64,000 nt of DNA from Actinomyces procaprae (lineage in GTDB: Bacteria > Actinomycetota > Actinomycetes > Actinomycetales > Actinomycetaceae): contig NZ_CP039292.1 of assembly GCF_004798665.1 (NCBI RefSeq), forward strand, positions 2,356,001-2,420,000. Direction: 5' to 3'. The notes beneath the pieces were generated by a model that saw only the letters and a program-made list of their open reading frames with translations, was not told where the DNA came from and did not search any database. Both the position numbers and the translations under genes were made by a program. Shown in pieces: positions 14,068 to 21,372 of the stretch. Each line of letters starts with the position of its first letter. The first letter of the stretch is position 1.

Positions 14068-16035
14068 GTGACGTTCGTTGTTTCAGCGTCCGCCGTCCAG
14101 CAACTCGCTCGCCCTATCTCGGCGCCGTCTCTGACACTGTCGGTGACAGACGACTGGCGAGTGGACTATGAGGACATCTGGCGCACTCAGGATGCCGTGC
14201 GCACGGTTGTGGACTTCCTCGCCCGCTCAATCGCCAGCCTGTCCCCGCACGTGTTCGAGCGCGTCTCCGATACCGATCGTGTCCGGGTCACGGATCATTC
14301 TCTGGCGCGTCTGCTGTCGGCTCCGAATCCGCGGACGACCCGCTACCGGCTGCTGAATGACCTGGTCCATGACATCGCCATCTTTGACACTGCCTACTGG
14401 CTCAAGATCCGCATCGGTGATGCCTTCGGCCTAGTACGCGTACCGCCCAGGATGGTTACTCCGCGCGGCGGGTCGTGGATCTCCCCGGAGTACTACGAGC
14501 TCCGCGGTGATCGGGGCTCTCGTAAGGTCCCGCCGGACCAGCTGGTGCACTTCCGTGGCTACAGCCCGGACGGTGACCTGACCGGCACGCCTCCTATGGA
14601 GGCTCTCCGGCAGGCGCTGGCCGAGGGCTTCGAGGCTGGCCGGATGCGCTCGCAGGTGCTCCGTAACGGCGCCCGCGCCTCCGGCTACCTGCAGCGTCCT
14701 AAGGACGCGGCCAGGTGGAGTGAGGAGGCGCGGGAGAAGTTCGCTCGCTCGTGGGCGTCGCAGTACACGGGCGCTAATGCGTCGTCGGGCGGTGGCACGC
14801 CGATCCTGGAAGACGGGATGACTTTCGTCAAGGTCGCCCAGACTGCCGATGAGCTGCAGTACGTGGAGGTTCGCAAGCTCACCCGCGAGGAGGTGGCGGC
14901 GGCCTTCCACGTGCCGGCCCCCATGGTCGGCATCCTCGACCACGCGACGTTCAGCAATATCCGGGAGCAGCACAAGCAGCTGTACCAGGACACGCTCGGC
15001 CCGTGGCTGGACATGATCGAGCAGGAGATCGCCTTGCAGCTGATCCCCGATGTCGAGCCCACACGCCGCTTGTACGTCGAGTTCGATATCCAGGCGAAGC
15101 TGCGCGGGTCGCTGGACGAGGAGGCGCAGTCGCTCTATCAGGCTGCCGGTGGCCCGTACATGACCCGCAACGAGGTACGTGCACGCCGCAATCTGCCGGC
15201 GCTGCCTGGCGGAGACGAGCTGATCACGCCGCTGTCGGTCACCACGACCGGCGGGGACGCAGCGCCAACGACTACTGGTGATACGGCGTCGGAGGACCCG
15301 CCGGACGACGACGGCGATGAGGAAGCCAAGTCGGCCCCGCTGTCTGTGAAAGCGGGCGCGCGCCGGGCTGCCCCGACTGCCGAGCAGATCCGCCAGGCCC
15401 GCGATTCGGCCGAGCAGACCCTGACCAGGTTCTTCCGGCGGCAGCGGGACTCCGTGCTGTCAGTACTCGGAGCTAAGGCCGCCGACTGGTGGGACAGCCG
15501 GAGGTGGGACAAGGAGCTCTCCGACGACCTCGAAACCCTTGCCCTGGACATCACCGCCAAGGTCGGGGCCGCCGCAGCGGAGGCGCTCGGCTTCACCGCC
15601 GACGTCTACGACGTCGCCAGAACCCACAAGTTTCTGCGCGCAGTCGCTGAGTCCCGTGCCGGAGCCATCAACTCCACTACCAGGGACGCGATCGCTGCTG
15701 CCCTCGACCACGACGACGAGGAAGACGGGCCGTCTCCGGCTGACGTGTTCGATGCCGCGACCGGCGACCGCGGCCGTACCGCGGCCGTCACCCTCGCGAC
15801 CACGCTGACGACCTTCGCGGCGACCGAAGCCGCCCGCCAGGCCGCCCCCGCCACCGCGTTGAAGATGTGGACCGTCACCTCCGGGAATCCGCGCGCCTCG
15901 CACGCGGCGATGGACGGCGAGACCGTCCCCGTCGACGACCTGTTCAGCAACGGCATGAGCTGGCCGGGCGACCCTGTGGGCGGCGCAGACGAGGTCGCCG
16001 GCTGCACCTGCACCGTCACCACCATCATCCCCTGA
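14068..16035 (+). CDS. Portal protein fused to a MuF-like minor head protein
   Basis: A 655-residue protein from GTG 14068. Residues 20-390 match the HK97-type portal family: VDYEDIWRTQDAVRTVVDFLARSIA, a PPRMVTP wing, the LVHFRGYSPDGDLTGTPPMEALRQAL region, and REEVAAAFHVPAPMVGILDHATFSNIREQHK. The portal dodecamer forms the DNA entry vertex. After an acidic linker (about 400-435) the C-terminal 220 residues form a second, mostly helical domain ending in SGNPRASHAAMDGETVPVDDLF, the Cys-containing end (AGCTCTVTTI) typical of MuF/SPP1 gp7-type minor head proteins. Usually these are two genes; a single ORF with no internal stop is unusual though seen in some actinophages. The next gene starts 22 bases later. 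Confidence 0.87.
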   Translation: MTFVVSASAVQQLARPISAPSLTLSVTDDWRVDYEDIWRTQDAVRTVVDFLARSIASLSPHVFERVSDTDRVRVTDHSLARLLSAPNPRTTRYRLLNDLVHDIAIFDTAYWLKIRIGDAFGLVRVPPRMVTPRGGSWISPEYYELRGDRGSRKVPPDQLVHFRGYSPDGDLTGTPPMEALRQALAEGFEAGRMRSQVLRNGARASGYLQRPKDAARWSEEAREKFARSWASQYTGANASSGGGTPILEDGMTFVKVAQTADELQYVEVRKLTREEVAAAFHVPAPMVGILDHATFSNIREQHKQLYQDTLGPWLDMIEQEIALQLIPDVEPTRRLYVEFDIQAKLRGSLDEEAQSLYQAAGGPYMTRNEVRARRNLPALPGGDELITPLSVTTTGGDAAPTTTGDTASEDPPDDDGDEEAKSAPLSVKAGARRAAPTAEQIRQARDSAEQTLTRFFRRQRDSVLSVLGAKAADWWDSRRWDKELSDDLETLALDITAKVGAAAAEALGFTADVYDVARTHKFLRAVAESRAGAINSTTRDAIAAALDHDDEEDGPSPADVFDAATGDRGRTAAVTLATTLTTFAATEAARQAAPATALKMWTVTSGNPRASHAAMDGETVPVDDLFSNGMSWPGDPVGGADEVAGCTCTVTTIIP

Positions 16036-16056
16036 CCAATCCGAGGAAGGACCGTC

Positions 16057-16821
16057 ATGGAGTTCAAGACCGCGCCCGTCCGGATCAAGGCCGGCCCCGA
16101 GGACAACCTCGCCGAGGGCGAGTTCCTCGTCTATCCGTCCACCTTCACGCGTACCCCCGACTCCTACGGCGACGTCGTCGCCCCCGGCGCCTTCACCAAC
16201 ACCATCAAGGAGTGGAAGGAGTCGGGAAACCTCCTGCCGGGACTCTACGGGCACCGCATGGACGACCCCGACTACGCCGTCGCTTACGCCCTCGACATGG
16301 GCGAGGACGACCACGGCTGGTGGGTACATGGCGCCTTTGACCTCGACTCCCCCAAGGGCCATCAGGTCTACCGGCTCGTCAAGGGCCGCCGCCTCACCCA
16401 GCTGTCCTTCGCCTTCGACGTCCTGTCCTCCGGCGCCGTCACCCTCGACGACGGCACCAAGGCCAACGAGCTCCGCGAACTCAAGGTGTACGAATTCAGC
16501 TTCGTGCCCGTGGGCGCGAATCAGGACACGTCCGTGGTCGCCGTCAAGGACGCCACGATCGCCCTCACCCGCAGCCTCAAATCCGGGCGCGTCCTCGCCC
16601 AGAAGCACATCGACTCCCTCCGCACCGCGTGGGAGGCCATCGGCGGCGTCCTCGACGCCGCCGAAGCCTCCCCCAACCCCAACGACCAGGAGAAAGCCAG
16701 CACCACCCCGCAGGCCAAGCCCGAGGACCCCACACGGGGCAAGAGCGAGGACCAGCAGACCCCGGTGTCCGCAAGAGCCCTGGCAGCCAGAGCCGCGCTC
16801 GCGGCCATCCACACCATCTGA
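16057..16821 (+). CDS. HK97-family prohead protease
   Basis: A 254-residue protein. ATG 16057 follows a gaggaagga site. The prohead protease removes scaffold segments from the capsid precursor during head maturation. Family landmarks are visible: a beta-rich N-terminus (EGEFLVYPSTFTRTPDSYGDVV), the PGAF..TI element, catalytic His in LLPGLYGHRMDDP, the catalytic Ser in TQLSFAFDVL, and the ELKVYEFSFVPVGANQDT segment with conserved Glu. The last 70 residues are Pro/Gln/Ala-rich and disordered, perhaps a scaffold-like or self-removed tail. Located directly before the capsid gene, as in HK97. Confidence 0.92.
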   Translation: MEFKTAPVRIKAGPEDNLAEGEFLVYPSTFTRTPDSYGDVVAPGAFTNTIKEWKESGNLLPGLYGHRMDDPDYAVAYALDMGEDDHGWWVHGAFDLDSPKGHQVYRLVKGRRLTQLSFAFDVLSSGAVTLDDGTKANELRELKVYEFSFVPVGANQDTSVVAVKDATIALTRSLKSGRVLAQKHIDSLRTAWEAIGGVLDAAEASPNPNDQEKASTTPQAKPEDPTRGKSEDQQTPVSARALAARAALAAIHTI

Positions 16822-16846
16822 TCCCAGGGAAGGGACACACATCATC

Positions 16847-18130
16847 ATGGATAAGCTCACCATGCTCAAGGATGCGGCCGCCAAGGCCGCTCAGGACGCC
16901 CAGGACATCGCGCAGAAGGCCGTCGACGAGCGCCGGGACCTCACCGACGCCGAGCAGAACGACTACAAGGCCTCCATGGCCAAGGCCGCCGAGCTGCTGG
17001 AACAGGCGAAGGCCGTCAAGAAGGACAACGATCTCCTAGCCGAGGTCAAGGCGTTCGCCAGCGAGCTCGGGGGTGTCAAGACTGAGGACATTGACCTGAC
17101 CGGGACGGTCTCCAACACGCTCTCCCAGCGGGAGAACATCGGTGCCACGTTCGTCAAGTCCGACGCCTACCAGGCTCTCATCAAGACGTTCGGGTCCCGC
17201 ATCCCCGAGCGTGCGCAGATCCAGACCCCGCCGGTCGCGGTCAAGTCTCTGTTCACCGGCGCCGGCGACACGTCAGCGGGGGCATTCGTCGTTCCGGAGG
17301 ACTCCGGCATCATCGAGATGCTCGGCCGTCGGCCGCTCACGCTCCGGGACGTCATCTCCCGTCGGCGCACCAGCTCCGATGTCGTCGAGTACGTCCGCCA
17401 GACCGCCCACACCAACGCGGCTGCCCCTGTGCCCGAGGCGACTACCGCCGAGGCTCCGACTGCGGACATCGTTGCCGGCGGCTACAAGCCCGAGGGCTCC
17501 TGGGCGTTCGAGCGAGTCTCCACCGCGGTCAAGACCATCGCTGAGTGGGTGCCGGCCACCAACCGGGCTCTGGCGGATGCCAAGCAGTTGGAGGACCTGA
17601 TCAACGCCGAGCTGGCAGCCGACCTGGCTGAGACCGAGGAGACGCAGATGCTCTCCGGTGACGGGGCTGGTGAGAACCTGACCGGCATCCTGTCTACCTC
17701 CGGCATCCAGCAGCAGGCCTACGACACGGACATCTTCACCTCCGTTCGCCGCGCCATTACCAAGGCCCGCACCGTCGGCCGCGTCGCCCCGAACGCCATC
17801 ATGCTCTCCCCCGTCGACGTCGAGACCATCGACCTCGCCCGGGAGAACGGCAGCACGGGCAAGTTCCTCGGGGCCGGCCCCTTCGCGATGGGTCCCCGCA
17901 CCCTGTGGGGCCTGCCCATCCTGGAGTCCGAGGCGATCGCTGAGGGCACTGGCCTGGTCGGTGACTTCACGAAGGCCGTGCTGTGGGATCGTGAGCAGAC
18001 CACGATCGCCGTGTCAAACTCCCACGCGGACTTCTTCATTCGCAACCTCGTCGCCATCCTCGCCGAGGAACGCCTCGCGTTCGGGGTCACCCGCCCCGCC
18101 GCGTTCGTCCGGACCGCTGTCCAGGCCTGA
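16847..18130 (+). CDS. HK97-fold major capsid protein
   Basis: A 427-residue protein. ATG 16847 follows gggaaggg. Residues 1-105 form a charged coiled-coil region (DAQDIAQKAVDERRDLTDAE), the delta domain that acts as internal scaffold and is cut by the neighbouring protease. The capsid proper follows: GAFVVPEDSGIIEML, the RPLTLRDVISRRRTSSDVVEYV region forming the E-loop side, EWVPATNRALADA, and the C-terminal P/A-domain signature (GPRTLWGLPILESEAIAEGTGLVGDF, then RNLVAILAEERLAFGVTRPAAFV). Length and order match the phage_capsid family. It is expected to be the most abundant structural protein of the virion. Confidence 0.93.
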   Translation: MDKLTMLKDAAAKAAQDAQDIAQKAVDERRDLTDAEQNDYKASMAKAAELLEQAKAVKKDNDLLAEVKAFASELGGVKTEDIDLTGTVSNTLSQRENIGATFVKSDAYQALIKTFGSRIPERAQIQTPPVAVKSLFTGAGDTSAGAFVVPEDSGIIEMLGRRPLTLRDVISRRRTSSDVVEYVRQTAHTNAAAPVPEATTAEAPTADIVAGGYKPEGSWAFERVSTAVKTIAEWVPATNRALADAKQLEDLINAELAADLAETEETQMLSGDGAGENLTGILSTSGIQQQAYDTDIFTSVRRAITKARTVGRVAPNAIMLSPVDVETIDLARENGSTGKFLGAGPFAMGPRTLWGLPILESEAIAEGTGLVGDFTKAVLWDREQTTIAVSNSHADFFIRNLVAILAEERLAFGVTRPAAFVRTAVQA

Positions 18131-18198
18131 CCCGCTGGTGGCCGCCCCGGAGACGATGCGGGGCGGCCACCAGACCCCTACCGAGGAGGTACCACCCC

Positions 18199-18435
18199 AT
18201 GGGGAAGCACTCCGCACCTGTGGAAGGAGCCAAGATGGAACTCAGGCCCTACACCGTGACTGTCAACGGCACCCGCACAACCCTGCTGCTGACTGACCGT
18301 GATGCCGCCGCACGCGGGCTCCTGCTGGCCCCGGAGCCCGAGGTGGAGGTCAAGCCCGCCCCGACGCCGGCGAACAAGTCGCGTAGGCCGTCCCGTAAGG
18401 CGGTGACCAGCCGTGGCCCTGCCTCCGCTAGCTGA
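18199..18435 (+). CDS. Small head-region hypothetical protein
   Basis: A 78-residue protein between the capsid and the head-tail connector genes. ATG 18199 has an excellent site (gaggaggt). It has a short beta-hairpin core (YTVTVNGTRTTLLLTDRDAAARGLLLA) and a Pro/Lys/Arg-rich tail. It overlaps the next gene by 23 bases in another frame. Such short proteins are common after actinophage capsid genes; the function is unknown. Confidence 0.6.
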   Translation: MGKHSAPVEGAKMELRPYTVTVNGTRTTLLLTDRDAAARGLLLAPEPEVEVKPAPTPANKSRRPSRKAVTSRGPASAS

Positions 18436-18997
18436 ACCACAGCAGCTCGCCAACTACACGGCCGGCGCAATCGCCGTCTCCGACCCGCGCGCCAAGACGC
18501 TCCTGGAGGCAGCATCTGAGGCCGCCCGCCGCTACTGCGGCTGGCACATCGCACCAGTGGTCACCGAGACCCTGGTCTTGGACGGCTCCGGCTTCCACAT
18601 CATCGAGCTACCAACCATGCGCGTGAAAACCATCAACGCGCTCATCGAACGCCTCCCCGGGCGCAACGGTCGCACCCACAAGTGGACTCCCGATGAGCTC
18701 GCCGACCTCGAATGGTCACGGCTGGGCACGCTCCGCCGCCGCCACGGCATCTGGACCGACCGGTACCAGGGCATCACCATCACCCTCAGCCACGGCTACG
18801 ACGCTGCCCCGGACGTAGCCCAGACCGTCTGCCAGATCGCAGCCATGGCGCTTGCCTCCCCTACCGGCGCCACTCACGAGCAGGCCGGCGGAGTCTCCAT
18901 CTCCTACGGCACGACCGCCTCCGGTGTCGCCGGCGGCCTCACGCTCCTAGACCGTGATCGTCTAGCCCTCGACCCCTACGTCATCCGGAGGCCCTGA
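18413..18997 (+). CDS. Head-tail connector (gp6-like adaptor)
   Basis: A 194-residue protein from GTG 18413, starting within the end of the preceding gene. The first 60 residues form an alpha-helical adaptor-like segment (DPRAKTLLEAASEAARRYCGWHIAP), matching the SPP1 gp15/HK97 gp6 family that docks on the portal ring. A strand-rich middle (TETLVLDGSGFHIIELPTMRVKTI) and a helical end (DVAQTVCQIAAMALASPT) follow. The order capsid - connector - closure - tail completion is preserved downstream. Confidence 0.78.
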   Translation: MALPPLAEPQQLANYTAGAIAVSDPRAKTLLEAASEAARRYCGWHIAPVVTETLVLDGSGFHIIELPTMRVKTINALIERLPGRNGRTHKWTPDELADLEWSRLGTLRRRHGIWTDRYQGITITLSHGYDAAPDVAQTVCQIAAMALASPTGATHEQAGGVSISYGTTASGVAGGLTLLDRDRLALDPYVIRRP

Positions 18998-19338
18998 TGC
19001 CACTGCCTGCCTGGGCGGCCGACACGGTCACCATCATTACGCCCTCCTGGCGCACCGAGCGGGGCAAGCAGATCCCCGACTACGACAATCCCTCCACGAT
19101 CACCGAGATCACCGGGTGCAGCATCCAGCCCGCCGGCACCGCCGAGACCCTCGCCGCACGCCAAGCCACCACCGTCCGGCTGACCGTCTACCTCCCCGCC
19201 GGCACCGTCATCGACGCTCACGACGCCGTCGTGGTCGCAGGTACCCGCTACCACGCCGACGGCGCCGGCCAGCAGTGGCGGTCCCCCACCGGCGCGCTCA
19301 ACCACACGATCGTCAACCTCGTCGACTGGGAAGGATGA
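18997..19338 (+). CDS. Head closure protein
   Basis: A 113-residue protein starting at the ATG overlapping the connector stop (TGATG). The beta-rich sequence (DTVTIITPSWRTERGKQIPDYDNPSTI, then VRLTVYLPAGTVIDAHDAVVVAGTRYHADG) fits the small head closure proteins of siphophages (SPP1 gp16 type) that seal the connector after packaging. The call rests on length, fold pattern and gene order, not on a strong motif. Confidence 0.7.
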   Translation: MPLPAWAADTVTIITPSWRTERGKQIPDYDNPSTITEITGCSIQPAGTAETLAARQATTVRLTVYLPAGTVIDAHDAVVVAGTRYHADGAGQQWRSPTGALNHTIVNLVDWEG

Positions 19339-19344
19339 CCGACT

Positions 19345-19614
19345 GTGGCAACTGCAATCCGCTTCGAGTGGAACCACGAAGAGTTCCAGCGCGTCCTCAA
19401 CTCCTCACAGATCCGAGACCGCATCAACGCCATGGGCCGCGCTGTCGCCTCCGCCGCAGGCGAAGGATTCGAGGTCGAGGAGTACACCGCCAACTACGGC
19501 GGCTCGCCACGCCCCATGGCCGTCGTACGCGCGGCCACCTACGAGGCCCGCCTAGCAGAAGCGCGGGACAAGGCCCTCACCAGGGCGCTCGGCGCAGCCT
19601 CTGGAGCCCGCTGA
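19345..19614 (+). CDS. Neck / tail-completion protein (HK97 gp10-like)
   Basis: An 89-residue protein from GTG 19345. It is predicted as one helix, a short beta section and a final helix: FQRVLNSSQIRDRINAMGRAVASAAG, then EVEEYTANYGGSPRPMAVVRAATYEARLAEARD. This pattern and position (after the head closure gene and before the tail terminator) match HK97 gp10-like neck proteins, though it is shorter than many members. The stop overlaps the next ATG (TGATG at 19612-19616). Confidence 0.62.
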   Translation: MATAIRFEWNHEEFQRVLNSSQIRDRINAMGRAVASAAGEGFEVEEYTANYGGSPRPMAVVRAATYEARLAEARDKALTRALGAASGAR

Positions 19615-20006
19615 TGGAGCTCATCCGCACGATCGACGTCGCCGACGCGATCAGGGCACATATCGCCGAGGCGCTCGCGGTGGAGTGCACGGCCGGCACA
19701 ACCCCGACCGAGTTCGCGCGTCGGTCGGTGCACGTGACGAGAGTCGGCGGGCACCGGCGGGATCTGGTCACCGACGTCGCGACTCTGTCGATCGACAGCC
19801 GGCACCTGACTTCAGAAGTCGGGGCGGATGAGCTCGCACGTGATGTCGACGCGGTCGTGCACGCTGCCGAGGGCACCATGCTCGGCGAGACGTCCTGCTA
19901 CGACGTCACCACGCTGGCGGGCCCGTACCAGAACCCTGACCCTACGAATCCTGCCCTGTACCGAGTCTCCGCCTCCTACCAGGTGGCGGCCCGTATGACC
20001 ACCTGA
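19614..20006 (+). CDS. Tail terminator protein
   Basis: A 130-residue protein. ATG 19614 overlaps the previous stop; the long open frame upstream of it is a shadow. The N-terminal helix (DVADAIRAHIAEALAVECTAGT) followed by alternating strands (RRSVHVTRVGGHRRDLVTDVATLSID) and a last strand (YRVSASYQVAARM) fits the tail terminator family (gpU/gp17-like) that caps the tail tube and joins it to the head. Assigned mainly on gene order and length. Confidence 0.7.
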   Translation: MELIRTIDVADAIRAHIAEALAVECTAGTTPTEFARRSVHVTRVGGHRRDLVTDVATLSIDSRHLTSEVGADELARDVDAVVHAAEGTMLGETSCYDVTTLAGPYQNPDPTNPALYRVSASYQVAARMTT

Positions 20007-20029
20007 CGAAAGAGAAAGAAGGAACCCCC

Positions 20030-20614
20030 ATGCCAGTCTCAGCAGCAAACGTGATGGTCGGCGCCGCCGACCAGGAAACCACCGGCGCGATCCTGAACCA
20101 CGATGTCGGCCAGAAGAGGCCCATGAACGCCCTGGACAATTTATCCGGGTACAAGGACTCTGGCTACATCTCCCCGGACGGTCTGACGCTGACGCCCGAG
20201 TACAACACCACCGATATCACCGAGTGGAACGGCGCCCTCGTCCGCCGCATCCTTGAGTCCTTCAACGGCACACTCTCCTGGGCGCACCTGGAAACCGACG
20301 CGGAATCCCTGCGCACCTGGGCCGGAGACGTCGACGTTGAGGAGGCGACTGAGGAGGTCGGGAAGACTATTGTGGCCGCTCTCGGTGCTCACGAACACCC
20401 GCACCGGACATGGGCGTTCCGTATCAAGGATGGAAAGCGGCGAATCCTGATCTGGGTGCCGGACGGGCAGGTCACCGACGCCGGCGAAGTCACCTTCACC
20501 AAGGCCGGTGCGATCACCTGGCCGGTGACGCTCTCCACCTACCCCGACTCGAAGGGGAACTGCATCTACATCATCCTCACCGACGGTAAGACCACCACCG
20601 CCATCGGCGGCTGA
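20030..20614 (+). CDS. Major tail tube protein
   Basis: A 194-residue protein with a strong upstream site (agaaggaac). The pattern is typical of actinophage tail tube proteins: N-terminal arm (ANVMVGAADQETTGAILNHD), a SGYISPDGLTLTPEYNTTDITEWNG strand and loop, a Trp-containing central sheet (RTWAFRIKDGKRRILIWVPDGQV) and a final ITWPVTLSTYPDSKGN segment. Hexameric rings of it make the tail tube whose length is set by the tape measure protein. Followed immediately by the tail assembly chaperone genes. Confidence 0.85.
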   Translation: MPVSAANVMVGAADQETTGAILNHDVGQKRPMNALDNLSGYKDSGYISPDGLTLTPEYNTTDITEWNGALVRRILESFNGTLSWAHLETDAESLRTWAGDVDVEEATEEVGKTIVAALGAHEHPHRTWAFRIKDGKRRILIWVPDGQVTDAGEVTFTKAGAITWPVTLSTYPDSKGNCIYIILTDGKTTTAIGG

Positions 20615-20632
20615 CCCTAGGAAGGAATCACA

Positions 20633-20989
20633 ATGCCGTTTAAGGTCCCCGCCGCGAAGGCGTCAATCAGACAGAACCTGTTTGAGTTCACGATTCCGGG
20701 GTCGAAGAAGGTCTATTCGCTACCGCTGATGCAGTACATCTCCGCGGATTTCTCCGAAAGATTGGCCTCACTTGCCTCGCGAGTCAAGACCGCTGAGCAG
20801 CATGAGGACAAAGACGCCGTACCGCTTGCCATGGCTGAGACCACGTCCTTGCAGCGGGAGATAATCGAGCATTACTGTCCCGGCCTATATGCGCGTCTGT
20901 CCAATGACCAGATCGGGGCGCTCATGGATGCCTGGCGGCAGGAATCGAGTGTGGGCCTGGGGGAATCCTCGCCGTCTGCCAAGAACTGA
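20633..20989 (+). CDS. Tail assembly chaperone, short form (GpG-like)
   Basis: A 118-residue helical protein with an aggaagg site upstream of ATG 20633. This is the unshifted product of the tail chaperone pair. It binds the tape measure protein and recruits tail tube subunits. The C-terminal end (ALMDAWRQESSVGLGESSPSAKN) differs from the frameshifted form, which leaves this frame at the five-G run at 20959-20963. Position between tail tube and tape measure, and the second frame described next, support the call. Confidence 0.85.
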   Translation: MPFKVPAAKASIRQNLFEFTIPGSKKVYSLPLMQYISADFSERLASLASRVKTAEQHEDKDAVPLAMAETTSLQREIIEHYCPGLYARLSNDQIGALMDAWRQESSVGLGESSPSAKN

Positions 20990-21351
20990 GTACCTACGGC
21001 GAGGCGATTGAGGCCGACCTGCTGAGGTCTGGCCTCCGGCTCTCTGATCTTGGCACGGAGCGCCTGTCCTGGCGGGACCTGTGGGTATTCATCACCTACT
21101 CGCCGCGGGACAGCTCCTATGCGCGCGCGGTCCTGGGCGAGGAGGCCCTGTGGGGGCTCACCGAGCACTTGCTGGCAGCCGCCGTCGACGCCCTCAACAT
21201 AGCGAATTGGCAGCGCGCCAACGCCGGCAAGAAGTCCCCCAGCCCTCGGCCGAAACCGATCCCACGGCCGGGGGTCAAGACAGAGGAGAAGCGCTTCGGG
21301 CAGGGCGCTATCCCCATCCGGGATTTCAACTCCTGGTGGGAGAACGGATAG
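20633..21351 (+). CDS. Tail assembly chaperone, long form made by programmed -1 frameshift (GpGT-like)
   Basis: The -1 frame has no start codon of its own after 20962 but is open to TAG at 21349-21351 and reads like the T domain of actinophage chaperones: ILAVCQELSTYGEAIEADLL, RSGLRLSDLGTERLSWRDLW, then WGLTEHLLAAAVDALN and PKPIPRPG. The shift is expected at ctG-GGG-GAA (20957-20965), where a glycine tRNA on GGG can re-pair perfectly one base back. Both domains together would give a protein of about 239 residues. The T part is needed in low ratio in lambda. Direction, place and both domains agree with the conserved siphophage arrangement. The short ORF starting at 21169 is only part of this. 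Confidence 0.85.
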
Positions 21352-21372
21352 CGTCATTTGAGGTGAGTGGGT

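Noticed and set aside
15460..16884. 474-residue minus-strand frame opposite the protease gene
   Set aside because: Gly/Val-rich shadow of the plus-strand portal, protease and capsid genes, no motifs.
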